The position numbers were made by a program, and so were the translations under genes. Under the pieces are notes generated by a model. The model saw nothing but the letters and a program-made list of their open reading frames with translations, searched no databases and was not told the origin of the DNA. This document shows positions 23,692 through 32,348 of a stretch of DNA of 64,000 nt, one piece after another. This DNA comes from G963665495 sp963665495 (GTDB lineage Bacteria > Desulfobacterota > Desulfovibrionia > Desulfovibrionales > Desulfovibrionaceae), in NCBI GenBank assembly GCA_963665495.1, contig OY762289.1:930001-994000 (forward strand), in the 5' to 3' direction. Position 1 is the stretch's first letter. Every line of letters starts with the position of its first letter.

Positions 23692-23720
23692 AAGATACGT
23701 ATTTTGCAGATGAATGGCAA
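23692..23720 (-). promoter_or_regulatory. Promoter of the ilv leader-ilvBN operon
   Basis: TTGCCA (23715-23720), a 17-bp spacer and TATCTT (23692-23697) on the minus strand. The predicted start is about 30 nt before the leader ATG, a normal leader RNA length. No other good promoter lies between here and ilvB. The 200 bp further upstream hold no recognisable gene. Confidence 0.7.
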
Positions 23721-23927
23721 GCGGTATTTTATTGAATTAATCAGAAAAAGGCTTCAACTGCTTAAGAAGTCCGTGCAGAGATGGAAGAATTTGCAGTAAA
23801 CTGTGCTGTTTTTCAAAGAAACGATCTTATAACAGAGGTGTTGCCCAGGCGGATTTTTTGCCAGGGAGCAAGCTTAAGGGCACTTTTCTGAAGGCTCACC
23901 AGGTGAGAGCGTGCATGGGTTGAAAGT

Positions 23928-24584
23928 TCAGGGGCGGCGAAGGCAGGTGAGCATAAGTGTGTCAGTCATATGGATTGGTGCGGCATGAGCTTGCGAGCCA
24001 AGAAACTCTCTGAGGGCGTTACGTTTTTCAGTATTTGGAGACTGACTGTAATAACGGAAGAAGTATTCGGCCGCATCCTCAAAGTCGATGAATTCCCAAT
24101 CCGTGCTGAAACGGTGCCTGGAGATGGTTTCGAGTTTGCAGTCAGGAAGAGTTTTTTCCACGGCAGTCAGGCAATGGTCCTCGTCTTCAAATACTTTACA
24201 GAATCTTTGTATTTCGCTTTCAGGTGTGGGCTCCAGAACAAGTACCAGGCCGCCCGGAGGAATGACGCGTTTCGCTTCAGACAACGCAGTCAGGTAATCA
24301 GGGTGATGGTGGAGTGAAAAAGAGAAAAAAACAATATCAAAACACTCGCTTTGAAACGGCAGATCCATGCCCGAAGCACGAACGCATGCGGCATCGGCAA
24401 CAGTGTGCGCTGCTGTGTTCAATGCCGTATGATCGGGTTCGATACAGACAGCGAGCTGGGCCAACTTCGCGTACATTTGCGTTACCCTACCAGAACCACA
24501 CCCGATTTCGAGGATTCGCTTTTTTTCAATGGCGGTGCAAGAGAGCAGTCTCTTGAGCGTTTCGCGACGTTGATCTTGAATCAT
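23928..24584 (-). CDS. Class I SAM-dependent methyltransferase, 218 aa
   Basis: Soluble methyltransferase using S-adenosylmethionine. Motif I is ILEIGCGSGRVTQMY (about residue 26), the acidic residue ending strand 2 is in CIEPDHTAL, and motif IV is FDIVFFSFSLHHHPDYL, matching the Methyltransf_11 (UbiE-like) group. The C-terminal third (residues about 150-218) is less conserved and probably sets the substrate, which cannot be predicted. The ATG at 24584 has no clear ribosome-binding site. It stands between ilvBN and an EamA exporter without obvious linkage. Confidence 0.85.
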   Translation of the reverse strand: MIQDQRRETLKRLLSCTAIEKKRILEIGCGSGRVTQMYAKLAQLAVCIEPDHTALNTAAHTVADAACVRASGMDLPFQSECFDIVFFSFSLHHHPDYLTALSEAKRVIPPGGLVLVLEPTPESEIQRFCKVFEDEDHCLTAVEKTLPDCKLETISRHRFSTDWEFIDFEDAAEYFFRYYSQSPNTEKRNALREFLGSQAHAAPIHMTDTLMLTCLRRP

Positions 24585-24637
24585 AGGCAAATGCTAACGG
24601 AATTTATGGCGGTGCACAATCTGCCTGCCCGAATTGT

Positions 24638-25501
24638 TTATCCTGCAGCCGCTCCCGCCCCGTGGGGAAGTCTGGCCCGCAGGGCGGCAAAAAGACCACG
24701 CAGGGTGACCGCGCCGATGACCACCAGGCCGCCGAGCACGGCCCACGGGCCGGGGAGTTCGCCGTATCCCAAAGCCACCCAGACCGGATTGAAGACGGGT
24801 TCGAGGGTCGTGATCAGAATGGCTTCCAGAGCGCTCAACCGTTTGATGGCCCAGGCGTACAGCGCCAGCGAAATCCCCTGCTGGAAGATGCCCAGGTAGA
24901 GCAGACCGGCCCAGCCGGCAGGGGCGGGGAGGCTTCCGAACAGGAAGGGCAGTCCGCATACGGCTGTCAGAGCGTGCCCCATGATCACCGAACCCATGGG
25001 AGACGCATCCTTTTGCGCGCGCATGCAGAGGGTGAACACGGCGTAGGACAGTCCCGTGCACATGCCCATCAGGTTTCCCCAAAGTCCGGAGGTGGAAAGC
25101 CTGTCCATAAAAAACAGCACCATGCCCGCCACGGTGACGGCGATGAATATCCAGTCGCTGCGGCGCGTCTGTTCCCGAAGAACCCAGGGGGCCAGCAGGG
25201 CCACGTAGATGGGCGCCGTATAGGCCAGCAGAATCGCATTGGCCGCAGTGGTGAGTTTGGTGGCGATTACGTTGGAAATCAACAGTCCGGCATAGCCAGC
25301 GGCAGCGCCGATACCGGCCGGTGTAAAAACAAAGCAAAGGTGTTTGCGGAACAAAAGGGCCAGCGTCGCAGCGGCAATGGCGCTGCGTACGCCGGTGATG
25401 GCCATGGGGTGCAAGTCAATCAGTTTGATGGCCAGTCCGCCCGAACTCCAGAACAGCGCTGTCAGGGCCAGGAGCAGGATGGCTTTTACTCTGTCGGACA
25501 C
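24638..25501 (-). CDS. EamA/DMT family transporter, 287 aa
   Basis: Ten-helix inner-membrane exporter of the drug/metabolite superfamily with two EamA repeats: the first half starts ALTALFWSSGGLAIKLID and ends with AILLAYTAPIYVALLA, the second starts GLWGNLMGMCTGLSYAVF and ends ALEAILITTLEPVFNPVWVAL (the family's conserved proline motif). Such proteins export amino acids or other small metabolites; substrate unknown. GTG start at 25501 with AAAGGAAT before it. Transcribed toward the methyltransferase gene with a 53-bp gap, so possibly co-transcribed. Confidence 0.9.
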   Translation of the reverse strand: MSDRVKAILLLALTALFWSSGGLAIKLIDLHPMAITGVRSAIAAATLALLFRKHLCFVFTPAGIGAAAGYAGLLISNVIATKLTTAANAILLAYTAPIYVALLAPWVLREQTRRSDWIFIAVTVAGMVLFFMDRLSTSGLWGNLMGMCTGLSYAVFTLCMRAQKDASPMGSVIMGHALTAVCGLPFLFGSLPAPAGWAGLLYLGIFQQGISLALYAWAIKRLSALEAILITTLEPVFNPVWVALGYGELPGPWAVLGGLVVIGAVTLRGLFAALRARLPHGAGAAAG

Positions 25502-25704
25502 GGGTATTCCTTTGGGGCGGCTTGCGGCAGTACCGCCAGGGAAGCTCTGCCGTATGGAAGCAAAGCAGGCAGGTAGCTATGCTTTAGCCCTATTCGTGAC
25601 TGAGCGCCAGAGTAAAATTTGAAAGATTATTTAACTTTTACAGCTAATTAGAGATAGAGGAGTTTTTTGCAATGAGCTGGTGGTACCCCCGGCGGAAGGG
25701 CCTG

Positions 25705-27189
25705 CTAGCCCCAGCCGAGCAACCGTTTTTCGCCATGGCCGTGGAGCAGGTGCAGTTCGGTGATATCTTCCAGCACTTCCAGGCAGCCCTCATAGGTATC
25801 GTCCGTACGGCGGATGGCGTAATAGCGCGCCAGGATGAAGCGGCCGTTGTGCCAGAACCAGAATTCGGCGGTACTGCGTTCGCCGGATTTGAATTTTTCA
25901 AGGATATCTTCCACCATGGGCAGGCTCTCCGGCGGATGGCATTTGGCCACTTCGCGTCCGATACATTCGGGATCCCGTGGAAAGAGGCGTTTTTCCTTGA
26001 ACGAATAATAAACCACACGGTTGTCCGGGCCCACAAAAGAGAGTTCGAAAGGCACCGTACGCATGATCGAATTGAGCACCTGGGGCAGCATGTGGCCGGT
26101 GTCGAGTTCGACCGGCTGGATGGCCTCGGGTGATTCCGGCAGGTCTTCCGGCTTTTCTTCGGGGGGCGGTGCGGGAGTCCATTCATGGCCGGGAACCACA
26201 TTCCAGGCAAAGCCCACCGCTTTTTCCTTATCGCGTACGCGTACCCAGTCCTGTTCGGAAAACACGCCGAAAATCATGGGCATGACCTGTTGTTCCAGGC
26301 GGTGGATGACGTCGGCGATGGCCTGGTTCAGTTCGCTGATGGCGGCCAGAGACGGTTTGCGTTTGCCCTGTTCGAGCAAAGTGATGGTTTTTTCGAACTG
26401 ATCGCGTACGGCTCCGAATATGCCGTGCATGGTCCAGGCCTGTGGTGAAAGGCCCAGGGCTTTGAGTGCGGGAAAAAGCTTTTTTTCCAGCCGGTCATAC
26501 TGGATCTGAATCGCGGCAAGGTCCCTGACCCCGTCAAGCAGGGCTTTTCGGGCCCTGACATAGCTGAAATCGTCACCGGCTTTGGTGGTTTCCTGCCGCA
26601 GCACCTCCATTTTACTTTCAGCCAGGCGGTTTTCATCCAGAATAGTCCGTACGGGGTGTCCGGAAGGCAGTTCGGGCACAGCGACTATATCCGAAGAGGC
26701 GCGGAAAAACTCCAGCTGCAGCTCGCCAAAGGTGTGGGCTTCCTTTTCCGACAGGTCCTCCGGAATCAGGTCGCTTTCCACTATCTGGCGTTCAGCCGGG
26801 CTAAGGTCCTGCATCAGGGCGCGTACTTCGGCCCGGACATTGTCCAGATGTTCGCCCTCACGCAGCCTGACGACGATATGTTTGATGGCGGCGATCTTAT
26901 CCTCTCGGGTGGAACCGCCGGATTTTTTCTTTGGAATATTGAGGTTTACCAAAGTGACCGAATCGGAGCTTTTTTTGAAAATCAAACCGGCCAGCTCGGT
27001 GAGCAACGTTTTTTCGTCAATACCGCCCATGGCGGCCACTTGAGATATACTGGCCGTCCGGAACAGGGTCTTGCGCAGGACCGGATTGGCCAGCTTGGAA
27101 AACTTGGGGGATTTTTGCAGGAGGTAGTCTTTGATGAACGGGTATGCGTCGAGCAGCTTGCTGATTTTTGTCGTACGCGACAATTCCAT
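25705..27189 (-). CDS. DUF1858-DUF438-PAS protein, 494 aa
   Basis: Cytoplasmic protein of three parts: a DUF1858-like N-terminus (LDAYPFIKDYLLQKSPKF... AAMGGIDEKTLLTEL), a DUF438 helical domain (KIAAIKHIVVRLREGEHLDNV through RQIVESDLIPEDLSEKEAH), and a C-terminal PAS domain (about 370-485; VPFELSFVGPDNRVVYYSF). The middle contains histidines spaced like a hemerythrin-type bundle, so iron or oxygen sensing is possible but unproven. Full family length. AGGAGG before the ATG. The same architecture is common in anaerobes, where its role is not established. Confidence 0.85.
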   Translation of the reverse strand: MELSRTTKISKLLDAYPFIKDYLLQKSPKFSKLANPVLRKTLFRTASISQVAAMGGIDEKTLLTELAGLIFKKSSDSVTLVNLNIPKKKSGGSTREDKIAAIKHIVVRLREGEHLDNVRAEVRALMQDLSPAERQIVESDLIPEDLSEKEAHTFGELQLEFFRASSDIVAVPELPSGHPVRTILDENRLAESKMEVLRQETTKAGDDFSYVRARKALLDGVRDLAAIQIQYDRLEKKLFPALKALGLSPQAWTMHGIFGAVRDQFEKTITLLEQGKRKPSLAAISELNQAIADVIHRLEQQVMPMIFGVFSEQDWVRVRDKEKAVGFAWNVVPGHEWTPAPPPEEKPEDLPESPEAIQPVELDTGHMLPQVLNSIMRTVPFELSFVGPDNRVVYYSFKEKRLFPRDPECIGREVAKCHPPESLPMVEDILEKFKSGERSTAEFWFWHNGRFILARYYAIRRTDDTYEGCLEVLEDITELHLLHGHGEKRLLGWG

Positions 27190-27281
27190 GAAAACCTCCT
27201 GAACAAGACAAGGGAAGAACTATTATCTAGCGCGCAAACAAGCCGCACTCTTGCCTGAACCTTCAGGCGAGCCGCATCGGT

Positions 27282-29009
27282 TTATTTTTTGGCTTTCTTT
27301 TTTGTCTCTTTTTTAGTCTTTTTTGCCGGCTCTGTTGCTTTTTGGGGTTTGGCCGCCTCCGAATACGCCGCAAGCAGGGCGCAGATTTCATCCTGCGCTT
27401 TTTTTACCAGGCCGGGCATGTTGCGGTGCGTGTTGGCGATAATGGAAAAAATCAAAGTGTTGTTATCCGCATCGGTAACATAGCCGGAAAGCGCGCAGAC
27501 CTTTTTCATATAGCCGGTTTTTGCATGCACATTGTCGTAGGCGGGTGTTTCGCGCATACGGTGGCGCAGGGTACCGTCCATTCCCGCGACAGGCAAGGAC
27601 TCGCGCAGGTACTTGAAATAGTCCTGCTGGCTGATGTGCCGCAGCAGCATGCCGAAGGCGAACGGCGAGACCTTATTATATAAGGAAAGGCCCGATCCAT
27701 CCTGAATGTCATGTTCGCTGGCGGGGACGCCCATGGAATTGAGCCAGGAATTCACGGACATGACGCCGGTCTCGCGTGAACCGACTTCGTGAAAACGCGC
27801 GCCCACTTTTTTCAGAAACTGTTCCGCGTAAAGATTGAGGCTCTTTTTATTGGTGTATTCTACCAGATCCGCCAGAGCGGGAGAGCGGTGGACGTGGAGT
27901 TCCTGGATATGGGGCTGTTTTTCAAGATATTGCGGATTGTGCTCAACGCGCACTTCTCCTTCCACGCTGATGCCGTCCTGCAGAAAGGTCTTGGACAGCG
28001 CGCTCATGAAGAACGTGTCCGGATCGGGTACGGTCACTGTACGGGTTCTATGTTTTGCGCTACGTGGAAGTTCGCCCGTGACCTGGATGGAATTCTCATT
28101 GGGAACGCTTTCAATGGCCAGAGGAACCCGGACGCGTCCTTTGGAAGAGGCGGTGGCCGAATTGTCCACGGTGATCAATCCCGTATCGGGTTCCAGCAGG
28201 GTTTCCAGACCGTTCTTGGTCCGTTGGACAGTAATATTGACGCAGTTGTCGTTGAAAACCAGGGTACTGGTTTTGGCCGCGTACCAGAGCGACCTGTCGG
28301 ATTCGAGCCAGCCCGGATACTGCCCGTGCAGGCTCAGGAGCGAGGCGTCGCCAACAAGACTGCCGTAAATGACTTTTATTCCCTTCTTTTTCAGCCCATC
28401 GGCCCATTCCCGGAACACAAGGCGCGGATCATGCCGCAGGAAGCGGCGCGACAAAGAAGGGTCGCCGCTGCCCAGGACGATAAGGTCGCCGTTGAGCCCG
28501 TCCGGTGTGATACTTCCGTTTGTCAGCAGTTTTGTTTCAAAACGATAATCCGGTCCGTAGGCTTCGAGAACGGCCGCAGTTGAAAACAGCTTCATGTTGG
28601 AAGCCGGAATCAGCGGTGTGTGCGCGTCGCGCATATAAAGAGTCTGGCCGGTTTGCGGCGAAGCAATGTACACGCCTATCTGACTTTTGGAAAAATTCTT
28701 GTTGTCGAGTATTTTGGTTATTTTGCTTTGCAGTTCTTTGGCGGCAGGAGAAGAAGCCAGCGGCAGTTCGGCCAGTTTCGAAGTGGCGAAGTTGCCTTCT
28801 GAGATGCGCTTTTCTTTGCGTTCAGCGGCTTTGGCGTACCGTTCGGCGGCTTTCTCGTGCGGATCTTTTGCTATTTTTTGGCGTACAGCGGGACCAGATG
28901 CCTGATCTATCGGGGATTGCTGCAGGGAAGCCTGCGGACCATCCGCACAGCCTCCGATGAGAATAACAAGAAGAGTAACCAACAAAAACAGATGGTTGAA
29001 AAAACGCAT
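27282..29009 (-). CDS. dacB: D-alanyl-D-alanine carboxypeptidase/endopeptidase (PBP4 type), lipoprotein, 575 aa
   Basis: Peptidase S13 that trims or cleaves peptidoglycan cross-links. Active-site motifs are present in order: SxxK in IPASNMKLFSTAAVLEA (about residue 135), SxN in KKSLNLYAEQF, and KTG in VHAKTGYMKKV. The N-terminus (LLVTLLVILIGGCADG) has a lipobox, so it should be a lipoprotein, whereas E. coli PBP4 is soluble. The C-terminus is a lysine-rich tail, perhaps contacting the wall or membrane. The ATG at 29009 with AAGAGG is preferred to a longer frame. Encoded next to murI, also a peptidoglycan gene. Confidence 0.92.
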   Translation of the reverse strand: MRFFNHLFLLVTLLVILIGGCADGPQASLQQSPIDQASGPAVRQKIAKDPHEKAAERYAKAAERKEKRISEGNFATSKLAELPLASSPAAKELQSKITKILDNKNFSKSQIGVYIASPQTGQTLYMRDAHTPLIPASNMKLFSTAAVLEAYGPDYRFETKLLTNGSITPDGLNGDLIVLGSGDPSLSRRFLRHDPRLVFREWADGLKKKGIKVIYGSLVGDASLLSLHGQYPGWLESDRSLWYAAKTSTLVFNDNCVNITVQRTKNGLETLLEPDTGLITVDNSATASSKGRVRVPLAIESVPNENSIQVTGELPRSAKHRTRTVTVPDPDTFFMSALSKTFLQDGISVEGEVRVEHNPQYLEKQPHIQELHVHRSPALADLVEYTNKKSLNLYAEQFLKKVGARFHEVGSRETGVMSVNSWLNSMGVPASEHDIQDGSGLSLYNKVSPFAFGMLLRHISQQDYFKYLRESLPVAGMDGTLRHRMRETPAYDNVHAKTGYMKKVCALSGYVTDADNNTLIFSIIANTHRNMPGLVKKAQDEICALLAAYSEAAKPQKATEPAKKTKKETKKKAKK

Positions 29010-29171
29010 GCAAACCTCTTGAGAGGAAGTTGGAGTGTTTTTCCTAAAAAACAACGGTTCATTGGATAGACCTGTGGCGTCCGCGTGTCAACCTGCGTTA
29101 CTTTGTGAAGATAATAAACAACCAGGGAGCGTATTGGAAAGATTCAGATAAGCTGCCGGATTTCATGTTTG

Positions 29172-30008
29172 TCAAAGATCAACAATCTGCACGTCCGCAG
29201 GGCTGAGCGGATGGCCCAGGAAAATGGAGCCGACTCTGGCAAAACGTTCGGGGCCGTCCGTGGCGAAAAAACGACAGCTGCCGTTTTCTCCATTTTCTCG
29301 AGAATGCAGCAAACCCGTTTCCCGCAGCAGATTGCGGACCTCAAGCGCCGTGGTATAGGCGGAGTCTATGACTTCCACCTTGGGCCCCGCGACAGCCGCG
29401 ATGGCCTGGGCCAGGACAGGAAAATGGGTGCATCCAAGGACAAGCGCGTCCGGAAGATGGTCTCCGAAACGTTGGAAAAGGGGGGACAGGTATTTTGCCG
29501 CAATCTGTTCCACCAGCGGCCCCTGGGTCCAGCCTTCTTCGGCCAGAGCCACGAACAGTGAGCAGGCTTGAGCTTCGACGCGCATTTTCGGGCAAAGTTC
29601 GAGGATGGCCTGCTGGTAGGCGCCGCCCTGTACGGTGCTTTCCGTGGCGATGACCGCCAGCCGGCCGGTGGTGTTCAACGCGCATCCGGCCCGTGCGCCC
29701 GGCTTGATGACTCCCACCACGGGCACGCCCGGATAGGCTGCTTCCAGGGCCGGCAAAGCCGAGGCGGAAGCCGTATTACAGGCAACCACCAGCAGTTTGA
29801 TTCCCTGGCTGGTCAGGTGGCGCGAACTCTGTAGCGCGTAGCGTATGATGGAATCCCGGCTTTTGGTTCCATAGGGCAGCCGGGCCGTGTCTCCCAGATA
29901 GATGTAGTCCTCCTGGGGGAGCAGTTCGTGCAGGGCCTTGAGTACGGTCAATCCCCCGACGCCGGAGTCGAATACGCCGATGGGCATGGTGGCTTGAAGT
30001 GCTTGCAT
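29172..30008 (-). CDS. murI: Glutamate racemase
   Basis: Cytosolic cofactor-independent racemase producing D-glutamate for peptidoglycan. Both catalytic cysteines are visible: VVACNTASASALPAL (about residue 75) and LVLGCTHFPVLAQAI (about residue 188), along with the N-terminal IGVFDSGVGGLTVL. 278 aa is normal length. Start taken at ATG 30008 (MQALQATMPIG); no strong ribosome-binding site is seen, and ATG seven codons later is possible. Same direction as dacB with a 162-bp gap, so a loose cell-wall pair. Confidence 0.96.
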   Translation of the reverse strand: MQALQATMPIGVFDSGVGGLTVLKALHELLPQEDYIYLGDTARLPYGTKSRDSIIRYALQSSRHLTSQGIKLLVVACNTASASALPALEAAYPGVPVVGVIKPGARAGCALNTTGRLAVIATESTVQGGAYQQAILELCPKMRVEAQACSLFVALAEEGWTQGPLVEQIAAKYLSPLFQRFGDHLPDALVLGCTHFPVLAQAIAAVAGPKVEVIDSAYTTALEVRNLLRETGLLHSRENGENGSCRFFATDGPERFARVGSIFLGHPLSPADVQIVDL

Positions 30009-30288
30009 GGGGAACTCTGTACGCCGGAGGCGGGGCGACGTCCAGAAGGAATCCAAATCGGGAGCCGTTGTTTTGCCTCATTAAATACGGAGTCTTCTTG
30101 TATTCCAAATGAAAAGAGTTATACTGATCGCTACAGAAAGGATTGGGTTCTTTTTCCAAAACACTGTTATGCTTCTCTCGACATCTTGACTTTTGGAATG
30201 CCGTATGCAACCAGACCCTTTCTGATCCGTTTCAGCCTCCGTACAATTGCAAGCAATTTTTTTACGTTGACCATAAGGAGAAGAAGGT

Positions 30289-31500
30289 ATGGCCAAAATA
30301 CAAGTAACGACGCCGTTGGTGGAAATCGACGGCGACGAAATGACCCGTATTATGTGGAAGATGCTTAAAGACAAGCTTCTGTTGCCTTATCTGGACATCA
30401 AGCTCGAGTACTACGACCTGCACGTTAAAAACCGTGACGATACGGACGATAAGGTTACCGTAGACGCTGCCAATGCCATCAAAAAATATAAAGTGGGCGT
30501 CAAATGCGCCACCATTACTCCGGATGCCGGCCGTATTTCCGAATACGACCTGAAGAAGCAGTGGAAAAGCCCCAACGGCACCATTCGCGCCATGCTCGAC
30601 GGCACGGTGTTCCGCGCGCCCATCGTTGTGAAGAACGTCAAACCGGCCGTACGTACGTGGTGCAAACCCATTGTTGTCGGCCGTCATGCCTATGGCGACG
30701 TCTACAAGAACCTTGAGTACCGTGTCCCCGGTCCGGGCAAGATGGATCTGGTTTACACGGATGCGGACGGCAAGGAAACCTGGAGAGACACCATCCACAC
30801 CTACGACGGACCCGGTATCGCCCAGGGCATTCACAACACTGATAAATCCATCCGCAGTTTTGCCAAGGCCTGCTTCACCTACGCGCTGGACAGCAAGATG
30901 GATTGCTGGTTCAGCACCAAGGATACCATCTCCAAAAGCTATGACGCGCAGTTCCGTGTGATTTTTCAGGAGGAGTTCGAAAAGGGCTTTAAGGAAAAAT
31001 TCGAAGCCGCCGGCATTGAATATTTCTATACCCTGATCGACGACGCCGTTGCCCGGGTCATGAAAAGCGAAGGCGGCTTTTTGTGGTGCTGCAAGAACTA
31101 CGACGGCGACGTGATGTCCGACATGGTGGCTTCGGCTTTCGGCAGCCTGGCCATGATGACTTCCGTGCTGGTTTCTCCCGACGGCTACTATGAATTCGAA
31201 GCCGCCCACGGCACCGTGCAGCGCCATTACTACAAGCACCTCAAGGGCGAAGTAACCTCCACCAACTCCATGGCGCTGATTTTCGCCTGGACAGGCGCGT
31301 TGAAGAAACGCGGCGAGCTGGACAACACGCCCGATGTCATCCGTTTTGCGGAAAAGCTGGAAGAGGCTTCAATCGAGGCCATTGAAACCGGCAAGATGAC
31401 CGGCGACATGGCCCGGATCGCTGATCCCAAGCCCAGCGGTCACCTGAATACGGAAGAATTCATCGACGCCATCGGCGAGATTCTGCAGGCCAAGCTGTAG
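30289..31500 (+). CDS. icd: NADP-dependent isocitrate dehydrogenase (eukaryote-like type)
   Basis: Oxidises isocitrate to 2-oxoglutarate with NADP+. The sequence opens VTTPLVEIDGDEMTRIMWKM and carries TITPDAGRISEYDLKKQW, the substrate loop SPNGTIRAMLDGTVFR, the metal-binding DGDVMSDMVA and the NADP segment AAHGTVQRHYY. These are features of the type II family shared with mitochondria, not the E. coli Icd type. 403 aa is full length. AAGGAGAAGAAGGT precedes the ATG. Single-gene unit ended by the hairpin at 31599. In sulfate reducers it mainly feeds 2-oxoglutarate to glutamate synthesis. Confidence 0.97.
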   Translation: MAKIQVTTPLVEIDGDEMTRIMWKMLKDKLLLPYLDIKLEYYDLHVKNRDDTDDKVTVDAANAIKKYKVGVKCATITPDAGRISEYDLKKQWKSPNGTIRAMLDGTVFRAPIVVKNVKPAVRTWCKPIVVGRHAYGDVYKNLEYRVPGPGKMDLVYTDADGKETWRDTIHTYDGPGIAQGIHNTDKSIRSFAKACFTYALDSKMDCWFSTKDTISKSYDAQFRVIFQEEFEKGFKEKFEAAGIEYFYTLIDDAVARVMKSEGGFLWCCKNYDGDVMSDMVASAFGSLAMMTSVLVSPDGYYEFEAAHGTVQRHYYKHLKGEVTSTNSMALIFAWTGALKKRGELDNTPDVIRFAEKLEEASIEAIETGKMTGDMARIADPKPSGHLNTEEFIDAIGEILQAKL

Positions 31501-31598
31501 TAAACAGTTGATCCGTCAATCACTCGAGGAGCCTTTTAGATGAGATCCTTGAGAATTCCCCAGTTTGCTGATCGGGGAAGTATTTCAATAGAAAGATG

Positions 31599-31632
31599 AA
31601 GGCGTATGCCCTTGCGGCATGCGCCTTTTTTC
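31599..31632 (+). terminator. Intrinsic terminator of icd
   Basis: AAGGCGTATGCC and GGCATGCGCCTT form a 12-bp stem (one wobble) around CTTGC, followed by TTTTTT. It lies about 100 bp after icd and 3 bp beyond the end of the convergent TrpF-like gene, so it may stop both transcripts. Confidence 0.88.
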
Positions 31633-31634
31633 TA

Positions 31635-32348
31635 TCACAGCGCCGCGAATCCGTTTTTGGCTTCGCGGACAAAAGATTTGAGCAGAGCAGGGTCTTTGCG
31701 GCCGTCCGGCCCTTCCAGGCCCGTATGGGCATCCACTCCGGCGGGGCGGACTTCCAGAATGGCCTGGCGGACATTGTCCGGACGCAGGCCGCCTGCCAGT
31801 ATCAGGGGCTTGTCCAGAGTTTGGACGAGCGCACGGCTGATTGCCCACGGGTGCGTCTTGCCGGTGGCCCCGCTGGCGCCCGTGGCCGGGTCGAAACTGT
31901 CGGTGATGAATGCGTCCGCGGCCTGAGCGTAGATACCGGCCGTATGCAGCAGCTGTTCGAGAATCTGGGGATTATTGCGAACTATCAGACTTTTGATGAT
32001 GTAGAGCCCCGGCAGGGCGGCCTTGAGTTCGGAAAGCAGCGCCGCCCCCTGTTCGGGAGGCGGGTCGGCATGAAACTGGACAGCCGTACAGCCGAGACGT
32101 GAGCAGAGGGTTGTGAGCGCCTGAAGGTCTGTTTCATAGGTGATGCAGACCGCTTGGAGAGTCTCGGGCAGCGCGGCAATGAGCGTGGCTGCTTCCTCTT
32201 CGGTCAGGTCAGGCTTATGCACGGGCAGGCGCAGAGGAAGCCCGAGGCAATGGACCCCGGCGGCATGAATGGCTTCGGCTTCGGCCAGGTCGTGCGCTCC
32301 GGCCGCCTGGATCAGCCCCTGGAAGGGAACGCCCGGACGCAGCATCAT
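31635..32348 (-). CDS. Phosphoribosylanthranilate isomerase-like protein lacking the catalytic Cys, 237 aa
   Basis: A TIM-barrel protein clearly related to TrpF: the C-terminal phosphate-binding end LILAGGLRPDNVRQAI... GRKDPALLKSFVREA and the Asp segment ITDSFDPATGASGATGK match the family. Yet the N-terminal K-I-C-G motif bearing the catalytic cysteine is replaced by LIQAAGAHD, and the usual GVDVSSG reads GVDAHTG. It may thus not isomerise phosphoribosylanthranilate, or may use another base. No other trp gene is adjacent. Its start overlaps the ABC ATPase gene by 4 bp (ATGA), indicating coupled expression. Confidence 0.75.
   Translation of the reverse strand: MMLRPGVPFQGLIQAAGAHDLAEAEAIHAAGVHCLGLPLRLPVHKPDLTEEEAATLIAALPETLQAVCITYETDLQALTTLCSRLGCTAVQFHADPPPEQGAALLSELKAALPGLYIIKSLIVRNNPQILEQLLHTAGIYAQAADAFITDSFDPATGASGATGKTHPWAISRALVQTLDKPLILAGGLRPDNVRQAILEVRPAGVDAHTGLEGPDGRKDPALLKSFVREAKNGFAAL

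Noticed and set aside
25672..26133. Plus-strand frame with an AGGAG site near its ATG
   Set aside because: Entirely antisense to the DUF438/PAS gene, with no domain; the AGGAG match is likely chance.
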